From Takakia lepidozioides (Eukaryota > Streptophyta > Takakiopsida > Takakiales > Takakiaceae), in contig CM060733.1 of assembly GCA_030704615.1 (NCBI GenBank), positions 53,632,001 to 53,692,000 of the forward strand: 60,000 bases of DNA, given 5' to 3'. The position numbers and the translations under genes were made by a program. How positions within the stretch are numbered: position 1 is the stretch's first letter; every line of letters begins with the position of its first letter. The notes below the pieces were generated by a model. The model did no database searches and was not told where the DNA came from. It was given only the letters and a program-made list of their open reading frames with translations. Shown piece after piece: positions 1 through 11,969 of this stretch.

Positions 1-1864
1 TGGCACCCGCTGGGTCAATCCACCAATAGAAGCGTTCAGCCAGCAGTGCCGCTGCCAGCCCCACTGCATTTGTCATGATATCAAAACCATGGTCCTGCAC
101 TCCTTACACATGACCAAGTTAGAGTACATCTCAAATGACATCTCCCAAGTAGCATAGCAAACAGCCCGTGCTCAATGATAACGGTCTTCCAAAAATCAAC
201 AATGTTCATAACTATCTCCATGCATGCGATGTGTTCACAATTACGTAAATGACTGGGTGGCCCTATAGGAATTTACCTGTGTAGCATGTATAGCATGTGC
301 AATCTACGTCAGTAATGAAGAAATGCAGCTTTACAATACTCAGCCTCCTCAAATTGAAACTGAACGAGGAACGAAATGCGTATGCCTTTGGACGTTGGAA
401 ATAATACCAAAGCATAGGTTTGCACTATATCACTGCTAAAACTCTGACAGTAAATGTAGAGGAGGAATTTGGTAACTATGACCACCCCCATCACAACTAT
501 GAGCCATATCCGCTCCTCGATAGTTGTCTTTTTGTTCTTATCCCCCTCCACTAACTGCTCCGCTCCTGTTATAAAAACCTGCATCCCTGTCATTATCACA
601 CCCCTCAACAAGTTACCTTGCCTTGCCTTCAACATGGTGTCAATACAGTCAACCTCAAAGACAGTTAAGGACAAGGAGGGGAGAGACATGTACACAGGTT
701 TCCAGTGGTTGGCGGATGAGACATACCAAGGGTGGCCATGATTGCAGCAAAAACTACAATCCCAACAGGTTGCATACGCAGTTTGCCAATAGGGTACTTA
801 TATTTATTCTCCTGCTGCATGGACCACCGTGTGAAAAAGAGGATGAGCCCTGCCAGCAGATCCAATAAAGAATCCAATGTAGATGCCACAATTGCCAGTG
901 ACCCACTCTTCACTGCCGCATATACCTGTGGAGAAATAGATGTATAGCATGATTGAGCCACTTAATAACTGCAACACTATGATATAATTCGAAATATTCC
1001 ATGTCAAGAGTGCCATAGGCAGAGATCTATGCCATGCTTCACGGAAGGTCCACATGTTGATTTAGTCACTGAAAGTGCAAAACAGACACTTCAAAAGTTA
1101 TCATTGAAGGAATCTATGCCAAACTAGTGGGTTGGTTTTCACCAAGTGGAAAATTCAGCGAGCTTCCCACTCAAAAGTAAAACTCCTCGAACCTGTTCAA
1201 ATTCTGCCCAGCTCGGACACACACACACAGGGTAGGGAGAGGAGAGTATTGTGATGGATGTAGCGATGAGCGTGGCCTACAATATAGTAACTTCCAGAGA
1301 AGAATATGCTCCGCAAGAACGACATATCTAGATCTGGAGGGAGGTTCTGAGAATAAATTCACCTTGATTATGAGGAGAACAAAATTGGCGGCATTTGAGA
1401 GATTGATGGCAAGAGCTTCCTGAGGTTCCACTTGGCCACTTCCATCACTCGTCTGTGCTCCGGTAGCCGTAGAGTCCACATCACGAAACAAAGCTAGTGC
1501 TTGTCTCTGCTTTCTGTTATACTCCCGTCTCCCTGCGTACGACAATCACGCATTTAAGCTGAAAAAGGTTATCCAATTTTGACGTCTCTACATTTGTGGT
1601 GAAATCCGGTTGAATCACACAAAGAAAATCATTTTTACCCTCGCTGAGACCCTCTGTGTCGTTGAAGGCTTTGCCAGATAGAAACCTGTGATATTTAAAC
1701 TGCCCTCTGCCTGACATGCCCCCGATTCCACCATTTTGTTTGCCGGCCAGTTTCCACGAATTCGTGACCTCCGGGGCACCCTCTCTGGCCAATGTGGATT
1801 CATCAATTCTAACTTCTCCGTTGCTCTCTAACAGCGGTGCACTCAGACCCGGATTTCCCTCCAT
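1..1864 (-). CDS. Metal tolerance protein, Mn-type cation diffusion facilitator (MTP8-11 group), 5' part
   Basis: Partial gene that leaves the window at position 1. Five exons fit GT-AG splicing: 1639-1864, 1363-1532, 727-925, 408-586 and 1-94, with compatible phases. The start at 1864 ([15 protein letters not shown]) has G at -3 and +4; an in-frame ATG at 1918 is less likely. The cytosolic N-terminus leads into membrane segments ([49 protein letters not shown]). Exon 4 is the [20 protein letters not shown] helix and exon 5 starts at DHGFD and ends YWWIDPAGA. Both metal-site motifs read DxxxD (DSLLD, DHGFD), which in this family marks Mn-CDF proteins; Zn-type members have HxxxD. The expected role is proton-coupled export of Mn into Golgi, vesicles or vacuole. 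No stop or frameshift is seen, so it is probably functional. The remaining membrane segment and the C-terminal domain lie outside the window. Confidence 0.93.
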
Positions 1865-2350
1865 CACGAAACTCCACTTGCAATCCCTCCCACTCTGACC
1901 TTCAACGCCCAGCAACACCCCCCATATCTATGAATTCATCGCCCATTCAATCATTTCCCATCCCAGGCACATCTGCCCACACAAATACCTCTCTCTCCGC
2001 ACTCATACAGTTGCAGACAGAGGGCTGCCCCACAGATCGCGCGTGAGATCACCAGCAGCTCCACTGTCCATTCTTGATGGGCTGTATGCTGAGCAGTAGG
2101 CTCTGTAATTTCACTGGACGTTAAACAAACTTTACTTTACTTTACTTCTCATGGAACTTACTGCGGTTACTTCAGATTTTTACTTAAGAGTTTTGTTTTC
2201 TTTTTATTTTTTATTTTTATTTATTCTATATATATATATATATATGACGCCAGCCGAAGCTAGCGTAAATAAGAGCCTCTTCCCGGTGTGGGTACTTTCG
2301 GGGGTGGGCTCTATAGTAACAAGAACCAGTTACTAAGCGGCAAGTTGGCC
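1865..2350. other. Upstream region of the transporter; microsatellites, no gene
   Basis: This is the 5' flank of the minus-strand transporter, where its promoter should lie. I see no convincing coding exon. A (CTTTA)n run at about 2131-2148 follows a stretch that looks like the 3' tail of a short retroelement. An (AT)n run lies at 2226-2245. Confidence 0.5.
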
Positions 2351-3490
2351 ACTTTCAATCTTTCTTTTGTTGAGGATAATTGCTGTTAGTGAAGTGATGG
2401 CTGTGAGGTGTAATGTTCATGATAGGGGGGTGGTATATTTCTGAGGTAGTTTCAGGTTTTCTTTTAGGATTAGACTGTTGTGACAGTGAGCTCCCCCTCT
2501 GACACCAGCTGTGATGATGGTCAGAGAAGCAGTGTTCCATCCATATTGACAGAGGGTTAGTACGAGGGGGTTCGTATTTTTCACGTTTAAACATAATGGA
2601 TTGGTCAGGATCTCTATCATGACAGAAGGCAAATTCAATGCTGTGGATAGTGAGGGAGGGGAGTGGAGTGGACCTGTTGGTGCTGCCGACGAAATGGGGA
2701 GTCCTTGGACAAGAAGAATATCTGGACATAATCTTGCCAGACAAAGGCATGGGTAATTAGCGCATGTACAAGGTAGTAACCATGAAGGTATTGTGTGGTC
2801 CGACAGCCTGCCTTGAAATGTGTCTGCATTAATGAGGTTGTACCATCTAGCTTTAGGGTGTGTGAGAAGAAGTTTATGGAGTTGCCAAACTCCTTGATTA
2901 TGTCGAGTAATGTGAAGTCCATGGATGATGGGATGTTTACAGTGGAGAAGAAGATGCGGCCATGTGTCCACTCGAGGGGGTTGGGAATAGCATAACGTGC
3001 AGTGCTTGTTAGGATATAATAGAGGCCAAAATAAATTACGTCGTTGATTGCCCATGTATTGTCCGTATCGAAATCGGAGTGTTTGTTTAATTTGGGCATC
3101 AGTGATTATTGGAGATTTCCAGAAGTGATTAGACATACTGTGGAGCAGCTGAGGTGGCATAACTCATTTGAATATGTAGGGTTTTAGATAGGTGGGCGAT
3201 GCACGGATTTGATCCATAGTTTTTTCTGCCATATGTGCATACAGGTCCCGAATGGGGGCTATGACCGGGAATCTAGCTTTAGTGGATGTCAGCCAGAATG
3301 GATATATGTGTGCCAGGTGATCAATAGGGTCAGTCGTGGGGTAAGTAACTCCAAGTTAGGCAAGTTGGTTTGCTATCTCATTACCCGTGATACCTATATA
3401 GGATCTGACTTTGTGGAGATGAATGTGTATTGGGGATGAGTGTACAATATCTATGATGGCCTTAATGAGGTGAAGGTCAGGGTGATGAAC
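2350..3490 (-). pseudogene. LINE 3' fragment: RNase H end, Cys finger, nuclease-like tail
   Basis: A 5'-truncated non-LTR element on the minus strand. At about 3490-3290 the translation reads the C-terminal part of an RNase H domain, with LHKVRSYIGITGNEIANQLA followed by a stop. Next comes an open frame at 3160-2417 with a finger of the form CxxC...H...C (CTLC to LLLHC, about 3001-2940), the usual LINE C-terminal finger. Then come CLARLCPDILL and, after a frame change near 2650, IEFAFCHDRDPDQ and KREKYEPP. The PD...E...K spacing resembles the nuclease-like tail seen after the finger in some LINE proteins; that last point is inference. Stops and frame changes show it is dead. Endonuclease and reverse transcriptase are absent. 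Confidence 0.72.
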
Positions 3491-3599
3491 CCCCAAGCCC
3501 CCAGATCTCAAGTTCAAATCCCCTTAGAGCTGGACTGGTTTTTCATCCAGCGGACTGGTATTCCATCCATAAAAAATCAAATCAAGGACACATGCAGTC

Positions 3600-5690
3600 A
3601 CTCGGTCGCTCGGTTGTCTCTCTCGTTTGGAACCCCAATGATCCTTGGTTGAAATTCTATGGACTTCCTTCCCTCTTTCCTTCGCCGAGATGTCTCGTAT
3701 AAACCCAAAAGGCCGTTTCGGCCCTAAGTAATTTCCTATGACTCTAAACGACGGCACCGAGGTGACCTTAGCAACCCCCTTAACTTCAAGATTAGCCACT
3801 AAAAACTACCCCAAATGCACCATCTCCATAGCCCTTGCTATATTAATCTCCCTCAAGAGATTAAAGTGATTACCCCCATATGATCCTAGGGACCGCTGGT
3901 TAATAGAAAGATGTCTTTATCCCGCGGACGCAGGGCCTGCCACACGTGTGGTGGTGCGGCGCTATTGGCGTTGGTGCAGGTCCCACACCAAAATCCAGCG
4001 GGCGACGGTCCAAGGCTGGGACCAGGGGATCTGGACAAAATTTAGCAATCCCCCACGTTTCTTAAGCTTGTTGAACAGCCTGATAGCCGCGTCGGCCTAG
4101 CGCCAGTCAACGCCCCCCTTCTCGTTCATGCTTAAGTACTTCACAATAGCCAAGGCTAGCTATTGCCTTGGGCATAATGGCCCATCATCATGGCCAAATA
4201 AATTCCATCATGCCTGAAAAAGGACAACCCCATCCCCCATAACATGCCAAAACCCTTTGGGGTTGTGCTAACCGTTATGGTTTGTCAAAACTCGCCTATT
4301 TCTTCAAAGAACAAAACACCCCAAGCTTTCTATGGGCTATGGGGGCCTAAACTTAATAGATTTAGGATCTGAAAATTGGGTTGGGTTGGTTTTTAGATTT
4401 CCAGCAACATGGTAGAAGAAAAAAATATACTTTGAAAAAAAGATTCCTCCTCCCTAGCCTCTTTTGTTTCCTCTCTCTCTCTCTCATGGGGGAAATAGGG
4501 CCTAGTGGAGAAGACAAAGAAGGGATTGACCTAGTTGCTCTAGGCTTCACTTTCCTCAACTTCAAATGACAAAACTAACACACCTATTGATTCCAAGCTT
4601 GAACTAAGCTACCCTTGCATGGTTAGTCTTGGAAATCAAGGGTTAGTGGTTCATCAACTTTAACAACACAAAGGGCCTAGTGGCCAACACAAAGAGAACC
4701 CACACCCATCTTAGAGCTACTCCACTGCATGGCTAGCACTCTAGGGTTAGATCTTTCCACTCTTAAGACAAAAAACAAAACATAGAACAAAATGACAACT
4801 CCTTGGGCCTCTTGGCCACTAAGGAGAGTTAGTCTTCCTCTCTTTCCCAAGCTCCCACCACTCTCTTGTTAGTAGGACCAAGCTAAGGTTAATACAAGGG
4901 ACTTCCAACAACAAAACACAAAAGAACAAAGCAAAACTTTGAGCAAGGACCAAGAAACCCTCTTTCCACTCTAGGGTGTCTTCACTTGGCTAAAAGGACT
5001 ATCAAAACCTAGGGGAAGGGATAGAAGCTCACCTCTTCTATGGGGTTGTTGCTTTTCTACCTCATTTTCTCTTTCTAGGGGCTCGCCACTCTCTCAAGTT
5101 GAATCATACTCCTTTTTTGGAGGGAAGATCTCTCCTTTTCAAAGCATAAATGGCACTTGGCCTACAACTTAAGCACATAGGGTATCCCTAGTCTTCCTAA
5201 GTTGCACGCTTGCCAAGTCCAGGAGGCACCACATGGACCTGAAGTTTGGTGGGTATTTCAAGCATACCCCAAGGGCATTTGTGGCCAAGTTTCAATATTT
5301 TTGGAAATGATTTGCAACAAATCACCATTTATGAAGTTTTCGAGCGCCCGTGGCCACAAGAAATTCAATTAAAAGGGATTTTTGGGGCCTAAAAGAGATA
5401 AGAGCGCCTTGGGACAGATGGTTGGATGAAATATAACACCTATCAACCAAGAAGTGTTGAAATCTTTTCTCATCCAAGAATTTCGGATATTCCATCCAAT
5501 CAATTTTTACAGTTTTTCTCGTATAAGTAGCTTAGGAGGTGAGTTTGCTCACCACTTCGCTTCTAGTTTTTTCTTGCTTAGTTGCTTGTTAGTTACTTGC
5601 TTCGAAGAGCTTGCTTGAGAGCAAGGCTTTGCTTTATGCAACTTATTTTGTGAAGTCCTAGTTTGCTCTTGAGCTTAGAGCTTAGCCTAG
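3600..5690. other. Long non-coding stretch, LTR-like in style, no supported gene
   Basis: About 2 kb with no ORF that looks like a protein on either strand. It has long runs of simple plant-type AT-rich sequence. A TATA-like TATAAGTAG at about 5523 is followed by a T-rich GCTT/CTTG region, as in the promoter half of a long terminal repeat. I could not find a second copy or matching ends in the window, so a solo LTR is only a suggestion. Confidence 0.3.
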
Positions 5691-5699
5691 ATGTTTTAT

Positions 5700-5970
5700 G
5701 CAAGCTTGGAGGAAGCAACTAAATGGCGCCGAATTCCCAGAATGGGTGCCAGCCACCCCCGGGACTTAGCCATTTTCGGGGCCCGGAACTGGAAATTCGG
5801 CGTCATTTTCCAGGCTGGGTCCGAAAGTGGCCATGTCCCAGAAATGGCTGGGCCCCAACCTGGAAAAATGGCGCCGAATTTCCAGAATGTGTGCCAGCCG
5901 CCCCCAAGACTTAGCCATTTTCGGGGCCCAAATCTGGAAATTCGGCGCCATTTTTCCAGGGATTTAGCCA
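5700..5970. repeat. Palindromic GGCGCC repeat inside the last intron of the ParB-like half gene
   Basis: The stretch holds inverted segments around AATTCGGCGCCAT and its complement, and around GGGACTTAGCC and GGGCCC. The 5737-5870 part is almost identical to 53962-54092. It starts about 90 bp below the splice donor at 6062, on the minus strand. The equivalent repeat in the second half gene sits in the same intron. Short apparent ORFs here come from the repeat and are not genes. Confidence 0.75.
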
Positions 5971-6062
5971 TACTTCACAACCAGTTGTCATGCCCCACAC
6001 AAGCCGTTTTACATCCAGGGACTACAATGGCCACAGATCAAAGAGGAGCACCGCATATTTAC

Positions 6063-7875
6063 CTGTACAGAAGGCGCATTGCCGCTTTGTCCGAGTTCGG
6101 CTGGTCGGTGAACTCGTGGCTCTGGCGGGCATGCGGTATCTCTCGAAAGAACAGGTCGGTTTTGTAGAGCAGAAAGTACCTCGCCACATAGTCGCGTAGG
6201 CTCTCTGCTTCTCCATAAATCTCCAGCTTGAACTGATGTGCTTGGGTGTCAAGCTGCTCTTGCGCATTTGTCGTCACCTGTGGAGATTCTCCATCAGACC
6301 GCAGTCCTCAATAAATACAAGAAATCCATCAGATACAAGAGTAGAAGCGCCAAACAAAGCGTTGGAAAGTACCTCTGAAACCACCATGTCATGCGGTTCA
6401 TCCACATGTCAAATGTGGGGTCAGACAGTTTGTCGGGTTTGGGGAAGTTCCACATGTCCCTTGTACTCTGGGACCCATTCCAGATTTGGAGCCACCGGGT
6501 CTGTCCAACCACCGTGCATATTAGTAAGCGCCAAACACCACGAAAACGAATTGTTGCCACGACAATTTGGTTAAGAATGTATAACCTTTTCTGTTGCATC
6601 CACACATGTTGTGGCTAGACGATGCAGCTTCTCCAATGTCATCGTGGGCTTCCGAGCGCGGGAGTAGTGCTTCCCCACCTCCACCAGAAAGTCGGCACAA
6701 AGGGCGGGATCAGCTATGGCCACGTACTTCACCATCTGCAACTTGTACTTGATGCGGGCCTTCGCCTCCGCAGCTTTGAGATATGATTCCAGTGCCGGGA
6801 GGGTTAGTTTCTTCTCCTCTGACTCCATATAGAACCTCCGCGCATGTGGCAAATCCTGCTGAATTTTTTGTCTGTCAAGAATGCGCACATAAGATTAGAA
6901 ATCCTGGTCCACACTTTTTCTTCTATTGGGGGAGCAGAGACAGATTAGCTCAACAAAAGAGTTCGGAGTTGTACCCGAAATATTTAATCCACCATGGCGT
7001 CCATGCTCAGCCTATACCAGATTCTGTCTGCCTTTGCCTCCAACTTGCGCAGGAGGTCGGCACTGAGCGAATTGGCAAACTCCTGCACCACCTGCTTCCG
7101 GACATCCTTCACTCGGAAGAGCATGTGGGACAAGTTGGTGGCAATGAAGGCATTCTCAGTCACCGTGCAATGCCACATTTCCATTAAATGATACTGAAAT
7201 GAGAATTTGCAACAAATATGACGATTGGCGATGAAATGACTTTCAAATTCAACGTCCAAAACAAGAGGCATTGTAACTTACGAGTTGATGTCTGCCATTG
7301 CAGCTTTGAGAAGACTTCGATCTTTGGGCCCCACAACCTTCAGCACAAACACACTCCACGGCGTAATGCCAATCCAGGTCGTTGGGGTGGGCTTGGGCTA
7401 TGTGCTCCATCTATGCCAGGAGGCGATGATTGCCATCACACACGTAAAACATCTTTCAGGACAAGTGCTGGAAAAGAGAATCAGTAGCAATCAATCTCTC
7501 AAACTCCTCATTTCGTCTTTGCCAATGGGGACCCCATTTGTCCACCTCATCGGAAGTATGGGCACGAGAAGCTCCGTGGTTGTTCTCAATGGAAACATAA
7601 AACGCGGCAGACCCCATTCGATATCCCTCCCGGAAAGAGAATTTCAGTTTTTCGATATCGCCTGGGAGGGCAGGTCTCACCACCTGCAATGATACCAAGC
7701 GGCAGAGAGGAATCCGAAGCTTGGCCGGGTACACCATGCCCCCCAGGACCCTACCAATGTTGTTGTGGCTTGCCTCCAACATCTTGGCAGCGGCCAACTT
7801 CGTATCCGCCTCCAACATGACGTCTGCTGCAGAGGGGTTCTCCGGCAGCTCACCAGGACCGCCAAATCCAGCCTG
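6063..7875 (-). pseudogene. 5' half of a ParB-like / DNA methyltransferase family gene, decayed
   Basis: Minus-strand exons can be followed by splice sites: about 7875-7282, 7193-6985 (donor unclear), 6871-6586, 6500-6373 and 6277-6063. The first holds a ParB-like layout: IPLCRLVSLQVVRP, IEKLKFSFREGYRMGSAAF, then FYVCDGNHRLLA, where ParB families carry a GxxR-type motif. Later exons are helical and unrecognised (EKKLTLPALESYLKAAEAKA; EIYGEAESLRDYVARYFLLY). The last ends AAMRLLYR at a GTAAATA donor. Damage: TGA at 7456-7458, TAG at 7411-7413 (probably a former Trp codon), and frame changes near 7330 and 6450. The start and everything after this intron are missing. A second copy at 51-54.3 kb holds the following exons and is a DNA methyltransferase. 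ParB assignment rests on the motif layout only. Confidence 0.62.
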
Positions 7876-7935
7876 TATGCTCCGGGTTTGGAGCCTGTGC
7901 CCGAGTAACAATCTTACCACGAACAGTATACTCAC

Positions 7936-8924
7936 ACTTGATCACCTGTCAATTCAAGTCCTGGGGAGGGAATTTTAAAAGGGCTAAGTTTGTAAGGTCC
8001 AATTTGTCCATATGGGTGTTGTTGTTGGGCTGACCGTGGGGTCGCAAAATAGCCCTTTTCGGGTAGGTTGGAGGGGCCAATTTGCGACGCCCGGGCGTCG
8101 CCAAAAAACGTCGCAATTTTGCGACCGATGGGGGTCGCAATTTTGCGACCGATGGGGGTCGCAATTTTGCGCCGGCGCGACCGGGCGTCGTCAAAAAATA
8201 AATAAATAAAAATCATACTCTGCAATGTCGAATTAGTAACATCCGGGGGTCGCAAAGTGCGACGCCCGGACGTCGCAGTTTAAGGGGGTACATTTGAATT
8301 TAGGTGCGAAAATTTGAATTTGAAATTTGAATTTCAAAAACTTATTGACCATTGACTCCGGCGTTGACCATTGACTCTGGTTATGTCCAAAGGCGATATA
8401 TTCATTGTTCTATATATATTAGGCAATGCATACTTAAACCTAGGACCTCCACGTTATAACATTTCGAAGACACTACAGACTAACCAACACACCTACGATC
8501 ACTAGAAGCATTCGTGTCTTTTCCGAATCGACTGGGTGTCCGCCAACCACTCCGGAACCACTTGGCAGTAAGCGGGACTACTAGAGAGTCGAAACGGACA
8601 ATGTGGGCCCACGGGGGTATTTCAGACGGCGGGCAGAAGTGGGGTCAACGACTCCGGAGTCGTAGCAAAAATCCGGGCTATTTAATTAATTACGTAAATA
8701 CATAAAATTTGAAAAAGCGGAAATTACAAATGGTTCTAATTATTGCACATGCGACTAGAAATTTTCATCCATAATTTGATTAATGGCACCCGTGATTCAG
8801 GGCCACATTTGCTGACGCGTGTTTCACAAAAACAGGTAAAGAAAATATGGCCTCGGTGGAATAGATATTTTAATATGTATTGCCTCCACCTGGAAGTGAC
8901 ATAGAAGGTCCATGGTCCAGCTTG
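7936..8924. other. Intergenic, with a GTCGC-rich repeat block
   Basis: No gene seen. The notable part is the GTCGC-rich block at 8035-8290, listed separately. The rest is AT-rich, with no frame longer than about 60 codons that looks like a protein. Confidence 0.5.
8035..8290. repeat. GCGACGCCC / GGGCGTCGC inverted and tandem repeat block
   Basis: Repeated GCGACGCCCGG and its complement GGGCGTCGC occur at about 8076-8100, 8180-8190 and 8256-8275. Between them sits a short tandem of GTCGCAATTTTGCGACCGATG units (about 8122-8180). The same vocabulary appears at 23610-23935 beside a CACTA-like terminus. This may therefore be a transposon subterminal region, but no terminus is seen here. Confidence 0.5.
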
Positions 8925-9060
8925 TAGGGTTTGTCGTTCTGAACACCGCCCTGGTGGACATGTATGTTGAATGCGGAAGCATTAAAGATGCGAAGGTAGT
9001 GTTCGACTGTGGCTCAACGAGATGTGGTGTCGTGGAGTGTGATGATCGCATTGGCAACAA
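8925..9060 (+). pseudogene. PPR repeat fragment
   Basis: The translation reads VVLNTALVDMYVECGSIKD and AKVVFD, one PPR unit of the PLS type, then goes out of frame. It is an isolated piece upstream of the larger PPR pseudogene that starts at about 9143 and belongs to the same family. Confidence 0.6.
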
Positions 9061-10076
9061 GACAAGGATGTATGCATAATTTGTGCAGAGGCAGTGATAA
9101 CTGAAGGAGCAGGATAGAGTGTGGGTCCATATTCATCCAAGAGGGTTGGATTTCAAGCTCCAGATTACCTATGGATCCATGTGGAAGGATAGCTATAAGA
9201 AACCTCCATGGGTAGATGGTTAGCTGGAAGCGGCAGCTGTAGCGGCACAATTGATAAAATCAAGCACCTCAACCATGACCACAGCTTCTGGAAGAGGATC
9301 AAGAGAGGGAGTCCACAATGCCTCTTCTGGAACTTATGGGCATGTGAAGATGCTTTATGAGGCAGGCAGACTGAAAGAGGCTCTACAAATTTTAAGCCAA
9401 AGAGGCATTTCAGCAGATGTAGATACGTATGTGTGTCTCTTGCATAAGTGCATCAAGATGAAAGGCCTAGAAGTTGGAAAGCAGGTGCACACTCACATTG
9501 TCCAAAGTGGATTCACGCCGAACGTTTTTCTACTCAACAACCTTGTCAACATGTATGTTAAGGGGAGCATCATGGATGATCACCAAGTGTTCAACACAGA
9601 ATGCCTCAACGATCTTTGATCACGTGGACTATAATGTTGGCAGGATTACCAAGCATGGGCGTTGTACGAATGCTTTGGAGACCTGTGAGCAAATGATGTG
9701 CGAAGGGGTGAAGCCCAACCACATCGCGTTTGTATGTGTTTGCAATGCATGTGCAAGCCTGGAAAAGGGGAACGAGGTCCATGGTGACATCGGTCAAAGC
9801 TGGAATTGCACCGGATGTCATTCTGAACACTGCCCTGACCTGGACATGTATGCCAAATGTGGATGCATTGAGGATGCAAAGGGAGTTTTCGACACTATGG
9901 CTGAACGAGATGTGGTGTTGTGGAGTGCGATGCTTGCAGGGTATGCACAACAGGGACGTGGGATTGAGGCTTTGGAGACCTATGATCCAATGATGGGGGA
10001 GGGGATGAAGCCCGGCCACTTTGTGTGCATTTGTAATGCTTGTGCAAGCCTGGCAGCCCTGGACAAGGGCAAAGAG

Positions 10077-10860
10077 GTGCATGGGGATATCATCAAAGTT
10101 GGAATTGTACCAAATGTCATTCTGAACACTGCCCTGGCAGCTCTGGAAAAGGGGAAAGAGGTCCATGGCGACATCTTCAGAGTTGGAATTGTACCAAATG
10201 TCAGTCTGAACCATACCCTGGTGGACATGTATGCGAAATGTGGGTGCATTGAGCCTGGACGAGGGGAAAGAGGTGCATGGGGTATCATCAAAGCTGGAAT
10301 TGTACCAAATGTCATTATGAACACTGCCCTGGCAGCTCTGGAAAAGGGGAAAGAGGTCCATGGCGACATCTTCAGAGCTGGAATTGTACCAAATGTCAAT
10401 CTGAACCATACCCTGGTGGACATGTATGCGAAATGTGGGTGCATCGAGCCTGGACGAGGGGAAAGAGGTGCATGGGGTATCATCGAAGCTGGAATTGTAC
10501 CAAATGTCATTATGAACACTGCACTGGCAGCTCTGGAAAAAGGGGAAAGAGGTCCATGGCGACATCTTCAGAGCTGGAATTGTACCAAATGTCATTCTGA
10601 ACCATACCCTGGTGGACATGTATGAAAATGTGGGTGCATTGAGCCCTGGACAAGGGCAAAGCGGTGCATGGGGTATCATCAAAGCTGGAATTGTACCAAA
10701 TGTCATTATGAACACTGCCCTGGCAGCTCTGGAAAAGGGGAAAGAGGTCCATGGCGACATCTTCAGAGCTGGAATTGTACCAAATGTCATTCTGAACTAT
10801 ACCCTGGTGGACATGTTTGCAAAATGTGGGTGCAAAGGGATCTAGGATCTAGGATGCAAA
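10077..10860 (+). repeat. Four tandem units of 195-196 bp within the PPR pseudogene
   Basis: The landmark GTGCATGGGG(A)TATCATC starts at 10077, 10273, 10468 and 10664, spacings of 196, 195 and 196 bp. Each unit encodes part of one PPR pair (GIVPNV, NTALAALEKGKEVHGDIF, HTLVDMYAKCGCIE). Units of 196 bp shift frame, so the array cannot be one continuous protein. It looks like recent unequal exchange. Confidence 0.85.
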
Positions 10861-11050
10861 GGGAGTGTTCGACACTATGGCTGAACGAGATGTGGTGTCG
10901 TGGAGTGCGATGCTTGCAAGGTATGCACGGCAGGGACGTGGGATGGAGGCTTGGGAGACCTATGAGCAAAGGATGGGGGAAGCACATCATGTTTGTGTGC
11001 ATTTGCAATGCTTGTGCAAGCCTGGTAGCCGGCCTGGAGAAGGGCAAGAG

Positions 11051-11930
11051 GTGCATGGGGATATCATCAAAGCTGGAATTGTGCCAAATGTCAATCTGAA
11101 CACTGCCCTGGCAACTTTGGAAAAGGGGAAAGAGGTCCATGGCGACATCTTTAGGGTTGGAATTGTACCAGATGTCATTCTGAACAAAACCTTGGTGAAC
11201 ATGTTTGCAAAATGTGGGTGCATCAAATGCAAAGGGAGTGTTCGACACTATGGCTGAACGAGATGTGGTGTCGTGGAGTGCGATGCTTGCATGGTATGCA
11301 CGGCAGGGACGGAGCAGGGACGTGGGATGGAGGCTTTGGAGACCTATGAGCAATGCAAGCACATCATGTTTGTGTGCATTTGCAATGCTTGTGCAAGCCT
11401 AGCAGCCGGCCTGGAGAAGGGCAAGAGGTGCATGGGGATATCATCAAAGCTGGAATTGTGCCAAATGTCAATCTGAACACTGCCCTGGCAGCTTTGGAAC
11501 TGGGGAAAGATGTGCATGGCGACATCTTCAGAGCTGGAATTGTACCAGATGACATTCGGAACAATACCCTGGTGAACATGTTTGCATAATGTGGGTGCAT
11601 CTAGGATGCAAAGGGAGTGTTCGACACTATAGCTGAACGACATGTGGTGTCGTGGAGTGCGATATGATGTGCTTGCAGAGTATGCACATCAGGGATGTGG
11701 AATGGAGGCTTTGGAGATCTATGAGCAATGCAAGCACATCATGTTTGTGTGCATTTGCAATGGTTGTGCAAGCCTAGCAGCCGGCCTGGAGAAGGGCAAA
11801 GAGGTGCATGGAGATATCATCAAAGCTGGAATTGTGCCAAATGTCAATCTGAACACTGCCCTGGCAGCTTTGGAAAAGGGGAAAGAGGTCCACATGGCGA
11901 CATCTTCAGAGCTGGAATTGTACCAAGGTG
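11051..11930 (+). repeat. Three tandem units of about 376 bp within the PPR pseudogene
   Basis: The same landmark occurs at 11051, 11428 and 11804, spacings of 377 and 376 bp. The larger unit adds a complete PPR segment (DTMAERDVVSWSAML) to the 195-bp type. It therefore records a second round of amplification with a different unit length in the same decayed gene. Confidence 0.8.
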
Positions 11931-11969
11931 AATGCCTGTCAAATTACCAGATGCAAAGAGGTGCATGGT

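Larger units (their letters stand above)
9143..11930 (+). pseudogene. PLS-type PPR gene with N-terminal PDF motif, tandemly expanded and decayed
   Basis: The frame opens with an OSB-like PDF segment (DFKLQITYGSMWKDSYKKPP, a stop in place of the usual Gln at about 9221) and continues through AAQLIKSSTSTMT. PPR units follow: YGHVKMLYEAGRLKEALQIL, VDTYVCLLHKCIKMKGLEVG, FLLNNLVNMYV, then, after frame changes near 9600, units such as DMYAKCGCIEDAKGVFDTMA and VVLWSAMLAGYAQQGRG. PPR proteins of this class act in mitochondria or plastids on RNA. From about 10077 the sequence is a tandem amplification of one PPR segment, with many frame changes. The long minus-strand frame over 9606-10790 is a shadow of the repeats. 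No DYW or E domain is seen. Confidence 0.8.

Noticed and set aside
3485-3600. Second SINE
   Set aside because: A box-B-like AAGTTCAAATCC near 3510 is present, but no box A and no clear A tail.
9606-10790. 394-codon minus-strand frame
   Set aside because: It is the antisense of the tandem PPR repeats; its sequence repeats with the same 195-bp period and resembles no protein.
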